Assembly (NCBI GenBank): GCA_022788345.1
Contig: JALFTM010000154.1
Coordinates: 1 to 34,025, forward strand
Source: Bacteroidales bacterium
GTDB lineage: Bacteria; Bacteroidota; Bacteroidia; Bacteroidales; Bacteroidaceae
DNA: 34,025 nt
Reading direction: 5' to 3'
Within the stretch, counting starts at the first letter, position 1. Every line of letters begins with the position of its first letter. The notes below the pieces were generated by a model. The model did not search any database. It saw nothing but the letters and a program-made list of their open reading frames with translations, and had not been told where the DNA came from. Shown here one piece after another: positions 18,861 to 28,206 of the stretch. The translations under genes were made by a program, and so were the position numbers.

Positions 18861-19678
18861 TCTTGTTCCAAAAGATTACTGGGAACACTTTTCATCATCT
18901 CTGGCGTAGCACCGAACAGCAACCCTCTTCCCGTAGCCACCCGAACAGGATTTTCCCGCTCATTGCGGTAACTATCTAAAGCTTTTTTGCGATCCATTTT
19001 CTCACGATCTTTATCTGCATAAAGATACATCGTTGCCAAAGATGTGGCTGGCCCAATACCACTATTTGTAAAAATCCAGTTGCGCTTAGTATCGTATATA
19101 CACATAATCAAGCCCGGCAATCCACCGAAAATATAAGGACCATACGGCAACTGTATGCTTTCGGCATACCAGGCCACATAAGTGCGCCCCGAATAGCGTC
19201 CCATCGCCTTTTTGCATGCAACTCCATTCACCAGCGTATCTCCCGACATGAGTTGCCAAGCTATCTGAGGCGTAGGAGTTGTGTACTCCAACTTCACCCA
19301 GATCCCCATCTGAAACGTAGTTGCGCCTTTAAGCAAATTTGTCAATAAAGGCTCTCTGTACTCTATTCTTTTAATGGCTTTGCCGATTTGTTCACTTATC
19401 TCCTGTTCAAGTTCTTTATGTCTAACAGCATAATCATTGAGAGAGTCTATGAGCAAAGTATAGTAATCAGAAAAAGCAAGATAGTTCTCAGAAATTTGAA
19501 GTATGGTTCTGCCTTTCCGATAAATGTTTTTAGTAGAGTCTTTTCGATAGTCTAAGTCATAATATGCCATTGTATGAGCAGTGTCATACACAGTTATAGG
19601 TGCTAAAGTTCTTTGCTCTACTTGTGCAAAGCCAACTAAAACAAGGCAACTGAAAAGTACAAATATAATTTGGCGCAT
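18854..19678 (-). CDS. GLPGLI family protein
   Basis: IQLPYGPYIFGGLPGLIMCIYDTKRNW contains the family-naming GLPGLI motif. Signal peptide MRQIIFVLFSCLVLVGFAQ; start placed at ATG 19678-19676. Confidence 0.92.
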   Translation of the reverse strand: MRQIIFVLFSCLVLVGFAQVEQRTLAPITVYDTAHTMAYYDLDYRKDSTKNIYRKGRTILQISENYLAFSDYYTLLIDSLNDYAVRHKELEQEISEQIGKAIKRIEYREPLLTNLLKGATTFQMGIWVKLEYTTPTPQIAWQLMSGDTLVNGVACKKAMGRYSGRTYVAWYAESIQLPYGPYIFGGLPGLIMCIYDTKRNWIFTNSGIGPATSLATMYLYADKDREKMDRKKALDSYRNERENPVRVATGRGLLFGATPEMMKSVPSNLLEQEW

Positions 19679-19729
19679 AATACAACATGGCCGTATAGCC
19701 GATACCACAGCTTTACATAGAATTTAATT

Positions 19730-19990
19730 TTATCTAAGATCATCTGCACTCTCACAAGCGATAAAGCCTCCATTTGGGCGTTTCGTAAGATACGCATCTT
19801 CCATTCCTGGCATATCTCGGCACATCGCATCAAATGCCATACGAGCAAGGTCTTCATTATCTGCTCGCATCATTAAGACACTTCCATCTTTAAAATGGAT
19901 ATAATACTTGTAAGAAGCAAAACCTTTTAAGGGTGCTGTAAAAGCAAGTGCTACCGCCATAAGCATGGCAATTTTTCTAAATCTTTTCAT
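19730..19990 (-). CDS. Small exported protein of unknown function (86 aa)
   Basis: MKRFRKIAMLMAVALAFTAPLKGFASYKYYIHFKDGSVLMMRADNEDLARMAFDAMCRDMPGMEDAYLTKRPNGGFIACESADDLR. Clear signal peptide; start at ATG 19990-19988; same strand and just upstream of the GLPGLI gene. Confidence 0.75.
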   Translation of the reverse strand: MKRFRKIAMLMAVALAFTAPLKGFASYKYYIHFKDGSVLMMRADNEDLARMAFDAMCRDMPGMEDAYLTKRPNGGFIACESADDLR

Positions 19991-20316
19991 TGTGGTATTT
20001 ATTAAAGCATTCTTCTCCCTCTCATGAAGAACAATCAATTAACATAAGGCTTAAGAGAGAACCATCAGGTGAAGCCTTTTTGATTTGACACTAAATTTTA
20101 TTTCTGCTTGCAAATATATACATTTTCTTTCTAATAAGAAAACAAATTCTCATTTTTTTCGTCAAAAAAAAGATATTGATTTACCATCAGCACCCTTATT
20201 ATGTATCCTTTCACACTTACGTAATTCTTTATTGAGAACACACGACAGCATCTTAACTTTGTTCTCCCATATGCACGATAAAAAATGTCGTTCTTTTAGA
20301 TTTCGCAGGAAACGCA

Positions 20317-20348
20317 TTTGGAAAAGAACGTTTTTGTATATATCTTTG
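20317..20348 (+). promoter_or_regulatory. Bacteroidetes-type promoter with no downstream gene before a terminator
   Basis: TTTG (20317-20320)-N20-TATCTTTG (20341-20348), an exact TTTG-N20-TAnnTTTG match. Confidence 0.6.
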
Positions 20349-20361
20349 CCATAAAGCCACG

Positions 20362-20402
20362 GGGCGAGGGAGTGAAAATCGCTCCCTCACCCTTTGTTTT
20401 TT
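20362..20402 (+). terminator. Strong intrinsic terminator directly downstream of the orphan promoter
   Basis: GGGcGAGGGAGTG-AAAAT-CGCTCCCTCaCCC followed by TTTGTTTTTT. Confidence 0.75.
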
Positions 20403-20718
20403 GCCCTACCAACAGCCTTTTCAGCAAGCGCAAGAAGAAAATCTAAGTGGCGCAACTCAGAAAAACAAGTCCGCAACTGCTTTCCACAACCTACGCCTCT
20501 CTGTTTTTTATCGCACGGGCAAAAAACAAACTTTATTTAATAACACAAAAGATTGTTATCAGTATAGGCTATATAATTTAAGGCCGAGGATATCAACCCA
20601 CTTTATACCCAACCCTCCTGTACCCTCCCACTAAGGCATTCTTCCAAGTGGTTCTCACGAAGAGGAATGCTTTTTACCCCCTATTCTTCATTCCCCTTGC
20701 ATTAAAAATCCTCGAAAG

Positions 20719-20750
20719 TTTGCATATATCACGGGAAATGAGTAATTTTG
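20719..20750 (+). promoter_or_regulatory. Promoter of the rplM-rpsI-rpsB-tsf operon
   Basis: TTTG (20719-20722)-N20-TAATTTTG (20743-20750), an exact consensus match upstream of rplM. Confidence 0.78.
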
Positions 20751-20903
20751 TACGCCGATTATTATCTGGCAGTGGCTTTTGTCGCTGTCGAGCTGCGTGG
20801 AAATGCCTTGTCTTTTGGCCAAGGCAAGGCACAGAAAGGCAGGCGGGGTTACTCCCTGCATAACAAATAGTTTTTTAGTAGTTACATTTAATCAACAACA
20901 AAA

Positions 20904-21365
20904 GTGGACACTTTAAGTTACAAGACCATTTCTGCGAACAAAGAAACCGCACAGAAGGAATGGGTGATTGTGGACGCAACCGACCAAGTATTGGGTCGCC
21001 TTGGCTCAAAAGTAGCTAAGCTTCTCCGTGGTAAGTACAAGCCCAACTTCACTCCTCACGTAGATTGCGGTGACAACGTAATCATCATCAATGCCGATAA
21101 GGTACGCCTCACAGGTAAGAAGATGACCGATCGTGTTTATCTCACTTACACTGGCTATCCCGGTGGACAACGCGAGCACACTCCTGCAAGCATCCTCGCT
21201 AAGAAAGATGGTGCTGAGAAATTGCTCCGTCGTGTTGTGAAAGGTATGCTCCCCAAGAATCGTCTTGGTGCTAAGCTCCTTGGCAACATGTACGTTTACG
21301 AAGGCACTGAGCACAAGCACGAGGCTCAGTCACCTAAGGCTATCGACATTAACATCCTCAAATAA
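20904..21365 (+). CDS. rplM: 50S ribosomal protein L13 (GTG start)
   Basis: MDTLSYKTISANKETAQKEWVIVDATDQVLGRLGSKVAKLLRGKYKPNFTPHVDCGDNVIIINADKVRLTGKK. Confidence 0.97.
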   Translation: MDTLSYKTISANKETAQKEWVIVDATDQVLGRLGSKVAKLLRGKYKPNFTPHVDCGDNVIIINADKVRLTGKKMTDRVYLTYTGYPGGQREHTPASILAKKDGAEKLLRRVVKGMLPKNRLGAKLLGNMYVYEGTEHKHEAQSPKAIDINILK

Positions 21366-21373
21366 TTGCAGCA

Positions 21374-21760
21374 ATGGAAATGATCAACGCATTGGGCCGT
21401 CGCAAAAGCGCCGTAGCTCGTATCTACGTAACAGAAGGTACAGGTAAGATCACAATCAACAAGAGAGATCTTGAGAACTACTTCCCTTCAACCATTCTGC
21501 AATATGTAGTAAAACAGCCCCTCAACCTTCTTGAGGTAGCTGAAAAGTATGACATAAAGGTTAACGTATTCGGTGGTGGCTTCACGGGCCAATCACAGGC
21601 TATCCGCCTTGGCATCGCACGCGCATTGGTAAAAATCAATGCTGAAGACAAGAAGGCACTTCGTGCTGAAGGCTTCATGACGCGCGATCCACGTGCCGTT
21701 GAACGTAAGAAGCCAGGTCAGCCAAAGGCTCGCCGTCGCTTCCAGTTCAGCAAGCGTTAA
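21374..21760 (+). CDS. rpsI: 30S ribosomal protein S9
   Basis: MEMINALGRRKSAVARIYVTEGTGKITINKRDLENYFP ... RDPRAVERKKPGQPKARRRFQFSKR. Confidence 0.97.
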   Translation: MEMINALGRRKSAVARIYVTEGTGKITINKRDLENYFPSTILQYVVKQPLNLLEVAEKYDIKVNVFGGGFTGQSQAIRLGIARALVKINAEDKKALRAEGFMTRDPRAVERKKPGQPKARRRFQFSKR

Positions 21761-21935
21761 TACTTGGCAGCAGTTGCCTAAAAGCTCTTGTGGCCTAAGG
21801 CAATGCGCCTAATGTTTAGCATCTAAATAGGAGAGATTTCCGCTTAGAACTACTCCCCTATTGGTTGACTAACAAGCGATTGGGAATGTTCCCTCTCGTT
21901 ACAACTTATAAGAACGTAAACAAAACAACAAGACA

Positions 21936-22709
21936 ATGTCAAGAACAAATTTTGAAACCCTTCTTCAAGCTGGCTCACACTTCGGCCACTTGACGCGTAA
22001 GTGGAATCCCGCTATGGCTCCTTATATCTTCATGGAGCGTAACGGCATTCATATCATCGACCTCCACAAGACAGTGGCTAAGGTTGACGAGGCCGCAGAG
22101 GCCCTCAAGCAGATTGCCAAATCGGGTAAGCGCATTCTGTTTGTAGCTACTAAAAAACAAGCTAAGCAGGTTGTTGCCGACAAGGCAGCTTCTATCAATA
22201 TGCCTTATGTAACGGAGCGTTGGCCTGGCGGTATGCTGACCAACTTCCCTACCATCCGCAAAGCCGTGAAAAAGATGGCCAGCATTGACAAGCTCATGGC
22301 TGATGGTACATATAGCAACCTCTCTAAGCGTGAGGTACTCCAAATCTCTCGTCAGCGTGCTAAGTTGGAGAAGAACCTCGGCTCTATCTCAGACCTCAAT
22401 CGTCTGCCAGCCGCTCTCTTCATCGTAGACGTTTGCAAGGAGCACATCGCCGTTAAGGAAGCCAACCGTCTCGGTATCCCCGTGTTCGCTATGGTTGACA
22501 CCAACTCTGACCCTTCTAATGTCGACTACGTTATCCCAGCAAATGATGACGCCAACACCAGCGTAGAGGCTATCCTCGATGCCGTTTGCGGTGCTATCGC
22601 TGAAGGCGTAGAAGAGCGCAAAGCTGAACGTGTAGACAGCGAAGCAGCTGGCGAAAAGAAGAGCAGCAAAGCACGCGAGGAAGCCACCGAAGCTCCTGCA
22701 GAAGCTTAA
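21936..22709 (+). CDS. rpsB: 30S ribosomal protein S2
   Basis: MSRTNFETLLQAGSHFGHLTRKWNPAMAPYIFMERNGIHIIDLHKT ... RWPGGMLTNFPTIRKAVKKM. Confidence 0.97.
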   Translation: MSRTNFETLLQAGSHFGHLTRKWNPAMAPYIFMERNGIHIIDLHKTVAKVDEAAEALKQIAKSGKRILFVATKKQAKQVVADKAASINMPYVTERWPGGMLTNFPTIRKAVKKMASIDKLMADGTYSNLSKREVLQISRQRAKLEKNLGSISDLNRLPAALFIVDVCKEHIAVKEANRLGIPVFAMVDTNSDPSNVDYVIPANDDANTSVEAILDAVCGAIAEGVEERKAERVDSEAAGEKKSSKAREEATEAPAEA

Positions 22710-22792
22710 GAAATAACCTATTCAGAGCTTGGCCGGCCTTTACGGCTGGCCAGCTTTATTATTAGAACAAACAATCAAAACACTATACCAAA

Positions 22793-23617
22793 ATGGCTGT
22801 ATCTATTGAAGATATTAAGAAGCTCCGTGAGATGACCAAAGCTGGTTTGTCTGACTGTAAGAATGCTTTGAACGAGGCTGAAGGCGATATGGAGAAAGCT
22901 TACGAGCTTATCCGTCAGCGTGGCCTTGCAGTAGCTGCTAAGCGTTCAGACCGCGAAGCAGGTGAAGGTGCCGTTGTAGCTAAGGCTGCCAATGGCTTTG
23001 CTGCTATCGTTGCACTCAAGTGCGAAACTGACTTCGTTGCTCAAAATGCCGACTTCGTAAAATTGGCAAACGACATCCTCGACTTGGCCATTGCCAACAA
23101 GGTGAAGACTGCAGAAGAAGTGCTCGCTCTCCAATTGAACGGCATCTCTGTAGCAGACGCTATCCAAGGTCAAAGCGGTGTGACAGGTGAAAAGATGGAA
23201 CTCGGTGGCTACTTCTTCATTGAAGGCGACTTCGTTTCTGTTTACAACCACCAGAACAAGAACTCTCTCTGCACGCTCGTTTCGCTCAACAAGTCTGTAG
23301 CTCCCGAATACGGCCACAACGTTGCCATGCAAGTTGCAGCCATGAACCCTGTATCTATCGATGTAGCTGACGTTCCAGAAGCCGTACGTGCTGAAGAATT
23401 CAAAATTGCCATCGAGAAGACACGTGAAGAGGGCAAGCCCGAAAACATGGTTGAGCGCATCGCTGAAGGTCGCATGAACAAGTTCTACCAAGAGCAATGC
23501 CTCCTCCGCCAAGCTTTCATCATGGACAGCAACATCAATGTAGCCTCTTACTTGCAACAAGCAGACAAGGAGCTAACAGTGCTTGCATTCAAGCGCTTTA
23601 CACTCCGTGCTGAGTAA
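22793..23617 (+). CDS. tsf: Elongation factor Ts
   Basis: [59 protein letters not shown] ... [12 protein letters not shown]. Confidence 0.97.
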   Translation: MAVSIEDIKKLREMTKAGLSDCKNALNEAEGDMEKAYELIRQRGLAVAAKRSDREAGEGAVVAKAANGFAAIVALKCETDFVAQNADFVKLANDILDLAIANKVKTAEEVLALQLNGISVADAIQGQSGVTGEKMELGGYFFIEGDFVSVYNHQNKNSLCTLVSLNKSVAPEYGHNVAMQVAAMNPVSIDVADVPEAVRAEEFKIAIEKTREEGKPENMVERIAEGRMNKFYQEQCLLRQAFIMDSNINVASYLQQADKELTVLAFKRFTLRAE

Positions 23618-23642
23618 TTTTTTCAGCTGTCATAGCGACAAC

Positions 23643-23690
23643 TTTACAGAAATGGCCTCTTTCAGCGACGAAAGAGGCCATTTCTGTAAA
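23643..23690 (+). terminator. Long perfect hairpin downstream of tsf, probable operon terminator
   Basis: TTTACAGAAATGGCCTCTTTC-AGCGAC-GAAAGAGGCCATTTCTGTAAA, a 21-bp perfect stem with 6-nt loop, 25 bp after the tsf stop. No U-tract on the + strand. Confidence 0.75.
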
Positions 23691-23829
23691 CAATCTGCCA
23701 ACCTACGAGACATCCCTATCCTCGTATAAACGGGATAAATACGATTTTTGCACAACAAGAGCACGGCGTTTTGGACAAAATGTTTACCTTTGCTTTATAG
23801 ATGTTCTGAAACAGAAAAATAGCAATCAT

Positions 23830-25059
23830 ATGAATATAGTTGATCGTTTTATAAAGTACACGACTTTCGACACGCAGTCAGCCGAAGATGCTGGTAAAAC
23901 TCCCAGTACGGACAAGCAACTCGTTTTTGCCAAATATCTCAAGGAAGAACTTGAGGAAATTGGATTAAGCGAAGTAGAAATGGACGAACATGGCTACATC
24001 TACGCCACACTCCCTGCCAACACAAAAGAGGAAGTACCCACCATCGGATTTATCGCCCACTACGATACCAGCCCCGACTTTTCGGGCAAGAATGTGAAAG
24101 CACGCATCGTAGAGAACTACGACGGCGGAGACATCATCCTTGACGCCGAGGCAGGCATCATCACTTCCCCCACTCGCTTCCCCGAACTAAAGGCACACGT
24201 TGGCGAGGACATCATCGTCACGGATGGGCACACCTTGCTTGGCGCCGACGACAAGGCGGGCATTGCTGAGATTGTGCAAGCCATGGTTTATCTCCAAGAA
24301 CACCCTGAAATCAAGCATGGTAAAATTCGTGTCGCCTTTAATCCCGATGAAGAGATTGGCCTCGGAGCTCACCTTTTTGATGTCGAGAAGTTTGGTTGCG
24401 AATGGGCCTATACAATGGATGGAGGCGAGATTGGCGAAATCGAATACGAGTGCTTCAATGCTGCCGCCGCCAAAGTGGAGATCAAAGGGGCAAGTGTGCA
24501 TACAGGTTACGCCAAGGACAAAATGATCAATGCTGGGCGCATCGCCACAGAGTTCACCTCTCTCATTCCCTTCAACGAACTCCCCGAAACGACGGAGGGT
24601 TACGAAGGTTTCTACCACTTACTGGGTATAGAAGGAAGCTGTGAGAGCGCAAAGATGTCGTTCCTCATCCGCGACCACGACCGCAAGAAATTCGACGACC
24701 GCAAAGATTTTATCCTCGACATCGCCCAACAACTTAACGAAAAATATGGCGAGGGCGTCGTTTCGGTCACTATCAATGACCAATACTTCAACATGCGAGA
24801 GAAGGTAGAGCCCGTCATCCACGTCATCGACTTGGTCATCAATGCCATGGCCGACCTCGGTATTTCGCCCAAAGTGAAAGCCATCCGTGGCGGCACGGAC
24901 GGAGCACAGCTATCCTTTAAGGGCTTGCCTTGTCCCAACATCTTTGCAGGCGGTCTCAACTTCCATGGGCCACACGAGTTCTTGCCCATTCCCAACCTCC
25001 AAAAGGCCATGGAAACAGTGGTGAAGATTTCAGAACTCGTGGGACGCTTCAACGACTGA
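23830..25059 (+). CDS. pepT: Peptidase T (tripeptide aminopeptidase)
   Basis: [118 protein letters not shown]. Confidence 0.96.
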   Translation: MNIVDRFIKYTTFDTQSAEDAGKTPSTDKQLVFAKYLKEELEEIGLSEVEMDEHGYIYATLPANTKEEVPTIGFIAHYDTSPDFSGKNVKARIVENYDGGDIILDAEAGIITSPTRFPELKAHVGEDIIVTDGHTLLGADDKAGIAEIVQAMVYLQEHPEIKHGKIRVAFNPDEEIGLGAHLFDVEKFGCEWAYTMDGGEIGEIEYECFNAAAAKVEIKGASVHTGYAKDKMINAGRIATEFTSLIPFNELPETTEGYEGFYHLLGIEGSCESAKMSFLIRDHDRKKFDDRKDFILDIAQQLNEKYGEGVVSVTINDQYFNMREKVEPVIHVIDLVINAMADLGISPKVKAIRGGTDGAQLSFKGLPCPNIFAGGLNFHGPHEFLPIPNLQKAMETVVKISELVGRFND

Positions 25060-25104
25060 GCAAGCAAAGCCTTGGCGCAGTGATAGCTTTCGCAGTGACA
25101 GAAA

Positions 25105-25134
25105 GTAGGGACGCTCACACTTGAGCGTCCCTAC
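25105..25134. terminator. Hairpin between pepT and the antiporter, likely terminator or REP-like element
   Basis: GTAGGGACGCTCA-CACT-TGAGCGTCCCTAC, a 13-bp perfect stem. No strong U-tract. Confidence 0.65.
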
Positions 25135-25175
25135 AGCATTTCTCCATTATCCTTCTCTCTCTTCTCTCCTCCCTT

Positions 25176-27425
25176 ATGCACCCTTCCCTTATTACAGATC
25201 TCGCCCTCATTCTTGTTGTAGCAAGCGTGGCCACTCTCCTCTTCAAATGGCTTAAGCAACCCGTCGTGTTAGGTTACATCGTTGCAGGCTTTCTCGTAGG
25301 GCCACACATGAAACTTTTCCCGACAGTGGCAGAGACAGAAGCCATTAGCAGATGGGCCGAAATAGGCGTTATCTTTCTCATGTTTTCCCTTGGCTTGGAA
25401 TTTTCATTCAAGAAGATTTTCAAAATGGGTAGTGGCCCTATTCTTTCGTCAGTCATGATTATGGGTTGTATGATGGCCGTGGGGAGCGGTGTAGGTGCTC
25501 TATTCGACTGGGGAACCATGAATAGTTTATTCCTTGGAGGAATTCTTGCTATCTCTTCAACGACCATCATTTATAAAGCTCTCGATGAATTAGGAATGCG
25601 CCAACAAAAGTTCGTTAGCGGTGTGCTCAGTGTCCTTGTTCTTGAGGACATTCTCGGTATTCTTTTGATGGTCGCTCTCAGTGCGATTGCCGTTAGCCGC
25701 GACATTGAAGGAGGGACATTGGCCATGAGCCTTATCAAGCTTGGTTTTTTCCTTATTCTCTGGTTCTTAGTAGGGGTTTATCTCATCCCTCTGCTGTTGC
25801 GCCGTACCCGTCATTGGCTCAACCGAGAAACGCTCCTTATCGTTAGCATAGGCCTTTGCTTTCTTCTTGTGATGGGTGCGGAGAGTGCAGGTTACAGCGC
25901 AGCCTTTGGTGCGTTCATGATGGGTAGTATTCTTTCCGAAACCATTGAAGCAGAGAACATCGAGCATACTATTGCCCCGCTCAAAGACCTCTTTGGAGCC
26001 ATCTTCTTCGTGTCAGTAGGAATGATGGTAGACCCTGCCGTGCTGGCGACCTATTGGTTACCAATCACTACCATCTGCCTGAGTGTCATTTTTGGGCAAA
26101 TGCTCTTTGGAACAGGCTCTTTTTTGGTGTCAGGCAGTCCGCTCAAAACCGCCATGCGTAGCGGCTTTGCACTGGCACAAATAGGAGAATTTTCTTTTAT
26201 CATTGCCCAGCTCGGCGTTTCGCTCAAGGTCACGAGCGACTTCCTCTACCCCGTGACAGTGGCTGTGTCTATCATCACCACTTTCCTCACCCCTTATCTA
26301 ATAAAAGCAGCTGATCCAGCTTATCGCCTTGTTGCCCATGTGCTACCTCACAACTTGGTAGAAAAATTAGATATGCGTGGACAACATCACAAGGAACGTG
26401 TGCGCTCACTTTGGCGCACTTTCTTAACGGCCATTTTCAGCCAAGTGGCCGCTTACCTTACGCTTAGCGTAGCCACAATAGGCCTGTCTTTTGCACTCTT
26501 CCTCCCTCTCTGTCGTAGTCTCTTCACCCATTGGATCGGCAATGCAGTTTGCGGACTGGTTACTTTCTTCCTCATCGCTCCTTTTCTTCGTGCCATTGTC
26601 ATGCGCAAGCACCGCAATGCCGTGAAACAAGAGCTTTGGCAACGCAACCCCATCAACCGTGTTCTTTTGACAGCGGTCTTCATTATGCGCTACGCAATCG
26701 CCACCATTCCAATCTACTATGTCATCAACTTCCTCTCGCCTTTTGCATCTTGGCTCCATGCGCTCATTGCCATCATCATTGTGAGCCTTTTGATCTATTC
26801 TCGCGCTGTGAAATACCGCAGTATCCGCATCGAGCGTACTTTCATGCAAAATCTTGGCACAAGAGAACGCCTCTCCCGTGCCAAACGTCCCGCCTATGCT
26901 GGTGGCTTGCAAAGCCGAGATATGCATATTTCAAGCGTAGTTGTTCCTGCCGAGAGCTCATGGGGAGGTCGTCCTTTGAGGGATTTAAGTTTCAGTCGCG
27001 ACTTAGGTGTCATGGTTGCCGCTGTAGTACGTGGTAATCTGCGCATGAACATCCCCGACGGCAACACTTGTATTTTCCCCGGTGATACGCTTGAATTGAT
27101 TTCTGACGATAATGGCATTCAAACTTTCTGTTCCCGTCTCCAAAGCGAACTTATACCTATCTATGAGCAAGGTGCACAACGGCTTCTCCTTCGTCCGCTA
27201 ACGATAGCCATGGGTTCTCCTTTTTGCAAAAAGACGCTCAGCACAAGTGGCATCCGTAGCGACTATCAATGTATGGTTGTCGGCTTTGAAGACACTGACG
27301 GCTCTCTCAATATCGCCTCTGCCGATCGGTGCATCGCCCACGGCGACAAACTCTGGCTCGTAGGCGAAGAGGAGTCACTGAAACGCATAGAAAGGGATAA
27401 TCATCCAGTCGCTGTTGAGGAATAA
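25176..27425 (+). CDS. CPA2 family monovalent cation:proton antiporter with C-terminal TrkA-C-like domains
   Basis: LFKWLKQPVVLGYIVAGFLVGPHMKLFPTVAETEAISRWAEIGVIFLMFSLGLEFSFKKI; FGAIFFVSVGMMVDPAVL; C-terminal GDTLELISDDNGIQTF and GDKLWLVGEEESLKRIE resemble TrkA-C segments. Confidence 0.92.
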   Translation: MHPSLITDLALILVVASVATLLFKWLKQPVVLGYIVAGFLVGPHMKLFPTVAETEAISRWAEIGVIFLMFSLGLEFSFKKIFKMGSGPILSSVMIMGCMMAVGSGVGALFDWGTMNSLFLGGILAISSTTIIYKALDELGMRQQKFVSGVLSVLVLEDILGILLMVALSAIAVSRDIEGGTLAMSLIKLGFFLILWFLVGVYLIPLLLRRTRHWLNRETLLIVSIGLCFLLVMGAESAGYSAAFGAFMMGSILSETIEAENIEHTIAPLKDLFGAIFFVSVGMMVDPAVLATYWLPITTICLSVIFGQMLFGTGSFLVSGSPLKTAMRSGFALAQIGEFSFIIAQLGVSLKVTSDFLYPVTVAVSIITTFLTPYLIKAADPAYRLVAHVLPHNLVEKLDMRGQHHKERVRSLWRTFLTAIFSQVAAYLTLSVATIGLSFALFLPLCRSLFTHWIGNAVCGLVTFFLIAPFLRAIVMRKHRNAVKQELWQRNPINRVLLTAVFIMRYAIATIPIYYVINFLSPFASWLHALIAIIIVSLLIYSRAVKYRSIRIERTFMQNLGTRERLSRAKRPAYAGGLQSRDMHISSVVVPAESSWGGRPLRDLSFSRDLGVMVAAVVRGNLRMNIPDGNTCIFPGDTLELISDDNGIQTFCSRLQSELIPIYEQGAQRLLLRPLTIAMGSPFCKKTLSTSGIRSDYQCMVVGFEDTDGSLNIASADRCIAHGDKLWLVGEEESLKRIERDNHPVAVEE

Positions 27426-27448
27426 ACTAAGCATAGGCACAATAAAAC

Positions 27449-27493
27449 CCGAAAGCGTTTGCGCTATCACAGAGATGACGCAAACGCTTTCGG
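27449..27493. terminator. Long perfect hairpin between convergent genes, probable bidirectional terminator
   Basis: CCGAAAGCGTTTGCG-N15-CGCAAACGCTTTCGG, a 15-bp perfect stem, between the antiporter (+) and the DUF1648-like gene (-). Confidence 0.7.
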
Positions 27494-27519
27494 ACTATTA
27501 GCTTCAAAGATAAAGACAT

Positions 27520-27954
27520 TCAGTTTTTATTCTTCATTTCTCTATAAAAAACCCAACTTCCTAAAATAAAAACTCCTATTACTATCCACAATGTCAATAA
27601 AGGGTATAAAATTATTGTAACTTCAATTCCGACAAGCAATAAGATAGAAAACAATTTTAATATAAGAAGTAGCTTTCTTACTAAGTTTGCCCTATCTACC
27701 TTTTCGGGAAATGAAGGCAAGTTACAATACTCTGGATGAGATTGAAAAAAAGAAAGCAAAGCATACACAAAGATTGCTGTTGCAGGCATAATAAGAATAT
27801 TCCATTTAGAAGCAACCGCATCCACTTGCCCCATAACATCAATGTGCACTGGAATATCTTTTCTATCGCTCATAATAACAGCAAGAGCCCACACCACACT
27901 TATACATAATAACAATATAGATAAGACCTCCTTTTTATTACTACCTGATATCAT
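27520..27954 (-). CDS. DUF1648/SdpI-like small membrane protein
   Basis: SILLLCISVVWALAVIMSDRKDIPVHIDVMGQVDAVASKWNILIMPATAIFVYALLSF resembles DUF1648; about four hydrophobic segments. Confidence 0.75.
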   Translation of the reverse strand: MISGSNKKEVLSILLLCISVVWALAVIMSDRKDIPVHIDVMGQVDAVASKWNILIMPATAIFVYALLSFFQSHPEYCNLPSFPEKVDRANLVRKLLLILKLFSILLLVGIEVTIILYPLLTLWIVIGVFILGSWVFYREMKNKN

Positions 27955-28206
27955 AGCATTGCAAGTTCATAAGGATAAAGGCTCTAAGATCTCGTTCTGA
28001 GATAGTATCTAAACCAATTCTTTCATTTATTTACTTCTTCTATTGTAGACTCCACTATTCCCTCTGCAATTTTATTAGATATAACATAGGTGTCTGCATT
28101 GGAATTTGGTAGTTTCCATGCAGACAATAATAATGAACTTTGAAGTTTGTATTTATACCACTTAGATAACAATCTTCAACAACATTCATACAATTCTACC
28201 TTACAT

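Noticed and set aside
20085-20354. 89-aa ORF ending at the orphan terminator
   Set aside because: Low-complexity, basic and AT-driven. It contains the exact promoter consensus inside the reading frame and lacks any recognisable domain.
22946-23560. 204-aa minus-strand ORF
   Set aside because: Antisense to tsf; arises from codon bias in a highly expressed gene.
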